Assembly (NCBI GenBank): GCA_015499995.1
Contig: JADNRV010000011.1
Location: forward strand, 186,001 to 250,000
Direction of reading: 5' to 3'
From: Flammula alnicola
Taxonomy: Eukaryota; Basidiomycota; Agaricomycetes; Agaricales; Strophariaceae
DNA length: 64,000 bases
Of the stretch, positions 60,366 to 64,000 are shown piece after piece (positions within the stretch are counted from its first letter, which is position 1; each line of letters begins with the position of its first letter). The position numbers and the translations under genes are program-made. The notes beneath the pieces were generated by a model. That model worked only from the letters and a program-made list of their open reading frames with translations, was not told the DNA's origin and did not search any database.

Positions 60366-61745
60366 ATGCTCATGCAACAGCGACATTTCCGAAGTTCGTC
60401 CTCCAAGCCCATTCGTCTCAAGGGCATACCCCTGCGTCAAGCGTTGACATCCCGCCGATCACGAGCGCGTCCACTACCACAAGAGCTAATAGATCATATC
60501 ATCGATTGCCTAAAGGATCAACGCGATGCCCTCATAGCATGCTCCTCCGTCTCTCGAGCATTCGTTCGACGGACTCAGCAACATCTCTTCGCTAAAACCA
60601 TACTCTTCCCGTCTTTGGAGAAGAAGCTGACGGCGCTACTGGAACGATCGCCTCATTTAGCAGCCTACAGCAAGGAGCTTGTGATCGCGATCAACACGAG
60701 CAAGACCATCAGCCTCGGCGATGCCACGACCGAAGAGCAGCCGCTATTCAAGACCTCCCAATGTTTACCCAGCTCAAAAGCGTTAGCATAAAAACTTACG
60801 GTGGCGTTATCGCCGATTGGCAACGGGACACCCACGAGAACTTACGCCGGGCCTTTGCGTCTATTTTTCTGTCAATAAGCTCGAGGAGTTCATCCTCCAA
60901 GATATCCAGAACTTCGACACCCTTCTTCCTGCGAGATGTGCATCGCTTCGGCTTTTGGTACTCGGAAGGGAGGCGAGCTTGGTGCCGTATGTCGCTCGAG
61001 AGTTCTATCCTGCAAGCCCCCTCCTTTATCAGTAATGATGGTCGGTGAAGGAGAGAACTCATTTCTGTCCATCATGAACTCCTGTAGCCTCACCCGACCG
61101 GCCTTTGCATTGGACAAGTTGCAGTGGCTAGGTCTGAGAGAGCTACCAGGACCGTGGATAGACGCCTTCCAGGAACTGGCGAAGACGTCATTGACTAGGC
61201 TTAAACATCTCGTCATAGAACTCGAAATCAAGCCCGGTCAGTGTGTCAGGTACATGCACCTTGTCATTCGTAAAGCTGACTATTTATAATGCAGGACAAC
61301 GAGGCCCGTACCCAGAAAAGAGCCCATCGACCTTTCTCATCTGAAGAGCCTTTCCACGATAGAGCTGAGGAACAACACCTATGATCATGACAGACTTATT
61401 TGGCAAACGATCTGCGCCATCCTTCGTAGTCTGCCTAAGCCCAGTGAACTTACTCAACTAACGTTTTACTGTCCGGGGCGGCAGTTCGCTCGCCATATGA
61501 CTCCATCCCACCAGTCACATTGGGAGGACGTCGATTTGGTGTTGTCCTATGTACAGCACCCCGCCTCGCACAGGTGCATTTTAAGTTCGGACTAAACCTC
61601 TTTCCTTCGGATCCCATTTGCTTCCCATGGCCAGTTCTCGGAATATTGTCATGAGGATTTCGAAGATGATACGAACTTGGTCGGTCAGAATTGTTCTCTT
61701 TTGCGATTCATGCATATTTACAAGCTGCCCCTGCCTGACAGATAA
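60366..61745 (+). CDS. F-box/LRR-like protein, copy 6 (frames broken)
   Basis: The start MLMQQRHFRSSSSKP is followed by an F-box (PLPQELIDHIIDCLKDQRDA ... SSVSRAFVRRTQQHLFAKTI). The frame then moves through all three phases by one base each time, near 60755, 60862 and 61015. The result is MFTQLKSVSIKTYGG, VNKLEEFILQDIQNFDTLLP, SFLSIMNSCSLTRPAFALDK and LKHLVIELEIKPG. An intron near 61240-61292 and another at 61574-61634 lead to the last pieces (KEPIDLSHLKSLSTIELRNN; CSLLRFMHIYKLPLPDR). The 3' end at 61745 is tentative because it is one base out of phase with the previous exon. Belongs to a diverse F-box family; substrate unknown. Confidence 0.6.
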
Positions 61746-61913
61746 TTGGACTTGGATCTCTTTAATTTTGTCGTGAGTTGTAACGTTTTGGATGGGTCCA
61801 GGATTGTTGTTGTGCATCGTGGAGAGTGTCCCATACTTACAATAGATTCATATTGTTGCCATATGTAGTTACCCCAGCTTAGATGCACACCCGAGGTGAG
61901 TCTTGTGAATGAA

Positions 61914-62190
61914 ACCCGCGGTGATGTATAACTGTCAATCCACACCACGGCCCACTTCAAGCACCCGGTTCACTCGGACTACAAGACCATGGACCATGGT
62001 GCTGAGAGCGAGCTTCATTTCGTACCGGAACAGTGGACCACCCTAAAGAAAAACAACACCAACTATGTGCGCATTTACTGGAATAACACAACTACTGTCC
62101 GATAACAAGACGCTGCAATTCGTGGGAATTTATGCGAATGACCACGATGAAGAAATGTTGTGCAAGATTATATACGTGTTTGTGGGCATC
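61914..62190 (+). pseudogene. Coding-like relic of unknown family
   Basis: AHFKHPVHSDYKTMDHGAES continuing to FVPEQWTTLKKNNTNYVRIY is open from about 61932 to 62103. It continues in the next frame as SDNKTLQFVGIYANDHDEEM to about 62190, after one missing base. The composition is strongly protein-like and the two halves join naturally. No start codon, full gene or known family was identified. It could be an exon of an unrecognised gene or a degraded one. Confidence 0.4.
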
Positions 62191-62501
62191 CCATATGTCT
62201 GTTGCATTGTTCGCCCAGGTGCTCCTCCCAACTCTGAAAAGAAAAAAAATGATTTTCGGTCGGTGGGTTTCAGATACGCTGTAAAGAACTTGCCGAATAA
62301 CCTCTGTTCTAGCTATAGGAAAATACCCATATTCATGCTATTTGAACCTCCACACTCAACCGGGTAAAGCATAAAAAGCAGGGCGGTCACAGTATGGCAA
62401 ACTATATAACGGACCCACGTATATCATCCTTGCGACCCCCTCACTCTCAACTCTTGACACTCGTCGCTTTTGAAGTTTGGTGCACAAATCGACCAGCGAA
62501 G

Positions 62502-63894
62502 ATGGGCGGTTGCATGTCACGCAAAACGGGGTGCTTTGACCCCCGGAAGGACTTGGATGACTTGACGGGAAAGGTCGTAGTAGTTACTGGTGCCAAGTTC
62601 GTCCATATTTCCTCTTAGCTTTGAAGTCCCCAAATCTGACCATGTCGGGACCTCGCTATTAGTACAGGCATAGGCTATCACACTGTGAAATTCCTTGCGC
62701 GCAAGGGGGCCAAGGTCTACCTCGGTGCACGGAATGAGACGAAGGCCTTAGAGGCGATTACTCAACTCGAACGAGAAGGTCTGGGCTCTGGCGAAGTCCT
62801 GTGGCTAAATGTCAATCTCGGCGATCCCAGATGGGCCAAGAAGGCTGCAGAGGATTTCTTGAGGAGGGAGTCGAGGCTCGATATTTTGAGTGAGTTCCTA
62901 TAGTTATACTCGAGTAGCGTTAGAAGTTTATAGCTCTGAAATGTTCTAGTCAACAATGCGGCTCAGTAAGTCTCAAGACTCGTCATATCATGAAACAATG
63001 GCTTATCATGCCTAGGTTGACGGGACATATGAGGAAAGCAAGGACGGTACGTTTAAACATTTGCCCCATTGCAGTCTCTAATTAACTCATCCTTTTTCTA
63101 GGCATAAATACGCTATGGTTGTCAAGTACATTCTTTCGACTCTCTTTCCTAGCCTCCTCTCTAATGCAACGCTTCTTTCAGCCATTTCAGCCCATTTGTG
63201 TTCACTCGCACATTACTTCCCTTATAATAAAGACCTCGAAAGAGTGTACTCTGATGTTCGCATTATCACGGTAAGTAAGCCAATTGTTCGATAAGAGGGT
63301 TCTTGTCTCATGGGCCGTCAACTTAATAGCTGGGATCTGTCGCCCACACCCAAAGTCGAGCAACTAACGCTAATATTCGTTTTCAAACGTTGCAAGATTT
63401 TAACCACGAGTTTGGATCGGATTTCTATCCGGATTGGTCGCGTTACAGTGAGTTATCCCAGGTTGCTCTCCTGATGTAAGAGCTGGAGCACTAAAATATT
63501 GTCGCTAAGCTGTTACCAAACTTGCTTGCGTCTTTCGCGCGTGAATTGCAGAAGCGATTGGACGAGCACAACATACCCATTCTTTCGATCCCCATACATC
63601 CCGGAGAGATAAATACCTTTGCAGATCGAACTCCGTGGCCTTTCCTTGCAACCTTGTGATGGAGCTGTTCTTCATGCGTCCTGAACCTGGCTCCTACACC
63701 TCTTGCTTTGCTGCGCATCACCCGAGGTCAAGGATTACCCAAAGATTTATAAATATGCGTACTTGGAGCCGGTCGGAACTATAGGCCACTTAAGCGAGAA
63801 CGCGAAAAAGGACCACCTTGCTTCAGAGCTCTGGGAGACGACAGAGACGATACTAAAAGATTTAGGGTTAGAAATACCTGACATCCATCCTTGA
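62502..63894 (+). CDS. Short-chain dehydrogenase/reductase 2 (frames broken)
   Basis: NAD(P)-dependent oxidoreductase of the fungal family that starts with a Cys-containing leader and FDPRKDLDDLTGKVVVVTG. The cofactor motif TGANTGIG forms across an intron (donor 62597, exon 2 at 62663). The INNAAQ motif is assembled from a short exon near 62950. HFSPFVFTRTLLPLI is near 63200 and SDVRIIT near 63260. The catalytic YTVTK is formed by splicing at 63450/63512. The end is ELWETTETILKDLGLEIPD. At least six one-base losses are needed, near 63025, 63245, 63520 (two), 63651 and 63717. Substrate unknown; homologues are often annotated retinol/WW-domain-type oxidoreductases. Confidence 0.72.
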
Positions 63895-64000
63895 CGGCGA
63901 TGGTTGAATATTTAATTTACGAAATCTAGATAACATATCTATCCATCTATTCATTGTCTGCGTAAATTGCCAGGAGACCACCTACCGGAGGCACACTTCA

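Noticed and set aside
61718..61960. 80-codon minus-strand ORF
   Set aside because: Opposite to the likely F-box 3' end and a coding-like plus-strand segment; regarded as a shadow.

Overview
This window is nuclear DNA of a filamentous basidiomycete, most likely a mushroom-forming Agaricomycete. The genes are cut by many short GT-AG introns (about 50-80 nt). Lineage-typical families are present: F-box/LRR genes in several copies, a DUF6533 membrane protein, a DUF4048 protein and Derlin/SEH1/NADP-GDH genes with basidiomycete-style exon layouts. No operons, CRISPR arrays, rRNA, convincing tRNA or intact transposon were seen.

Layout. 0.2-4.5 kb: a large bHLH transcription factor gene (+) with an unusually long, low-complexity intron. 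5.9-12.9 kb: a tandem F-box/LRR family on the minus strand (one intact copy, two copies with broken frames, one decayed 3' fragment) with a Derlin (ERAD) gene inserted between copies. 14.1-17.5 kb: an Msn2-like C2H2 zinc-finger gene (-) sharing a divergent promoter with the nucleoporin gene SEH1 (+). 18.0-19.4 kb: another F-box gene (+). 20.1-21.9 kb: NADP-glutamate dehydrogenase (-). 24.0-24.8 kb: a possible retropepsin-derived relic. 25.6-27.7 kb: a 684-aa low-complexity protein of unknown function (-). 28.7-30.1 kb: a short-chain dehydrogenase (-). 30.7-33.6 kb: an F-box protein with a C-terminal zinc-finger-like region (-). 34.5-37.8 kb: a RING + RRM protein (-). 39.9 kb: a 56-aa Lys/Ala/Pro-rich protein (+). 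43.1-44.4 kb: an ADP-ribosylglycohydrolase (+). 46.2-46.8 kb: mitochondrial ATP synthase subunit K (+) with micro-exons. 47.3-50.3 kb: a DUF4048 protein (+). 51.4-53.2 kb: a DUF6533 membrane protein (+). 53.8-54.9 kb: a mitochondrial carrier, probably for ornithine (+). 55.3-58.6 kb: a peroxisomal ABCD-type half transporter (-). 60.4-61.7 kb: an F-box gene (+). 62.5-63.9 kb: a second short-chain dehydrogenase (+).

The genes do not form one pathway. Most are housekeeping (ERAD, nuclear pore, nitrogen assimilation, ornithine/arginine exchange, peroxisomal fatty-acid import, ATP synthase) mixed with fast-evolving F-box genes.

The strongest unexpected signal is technical or evolutionary. About 30 places in roughly a dozen genes, including conserved ones such as gdhA and Derlin, need exactly one extra base to keep the reading frame. 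In every case examined the shift has the same sign (a missing base), while other large genes are clean. This points to residual single-base deletions in the assembly rather than genuine pseudogenes. The break calls and the 'pseudogene' labels should be read with that in mind. I found no clear evidence of a wholly new biological system; the best candidates for novelty are the RING-RRM protein, the 56-aa basic protein, the micro-exon genes and the unexplained coding-like relics.
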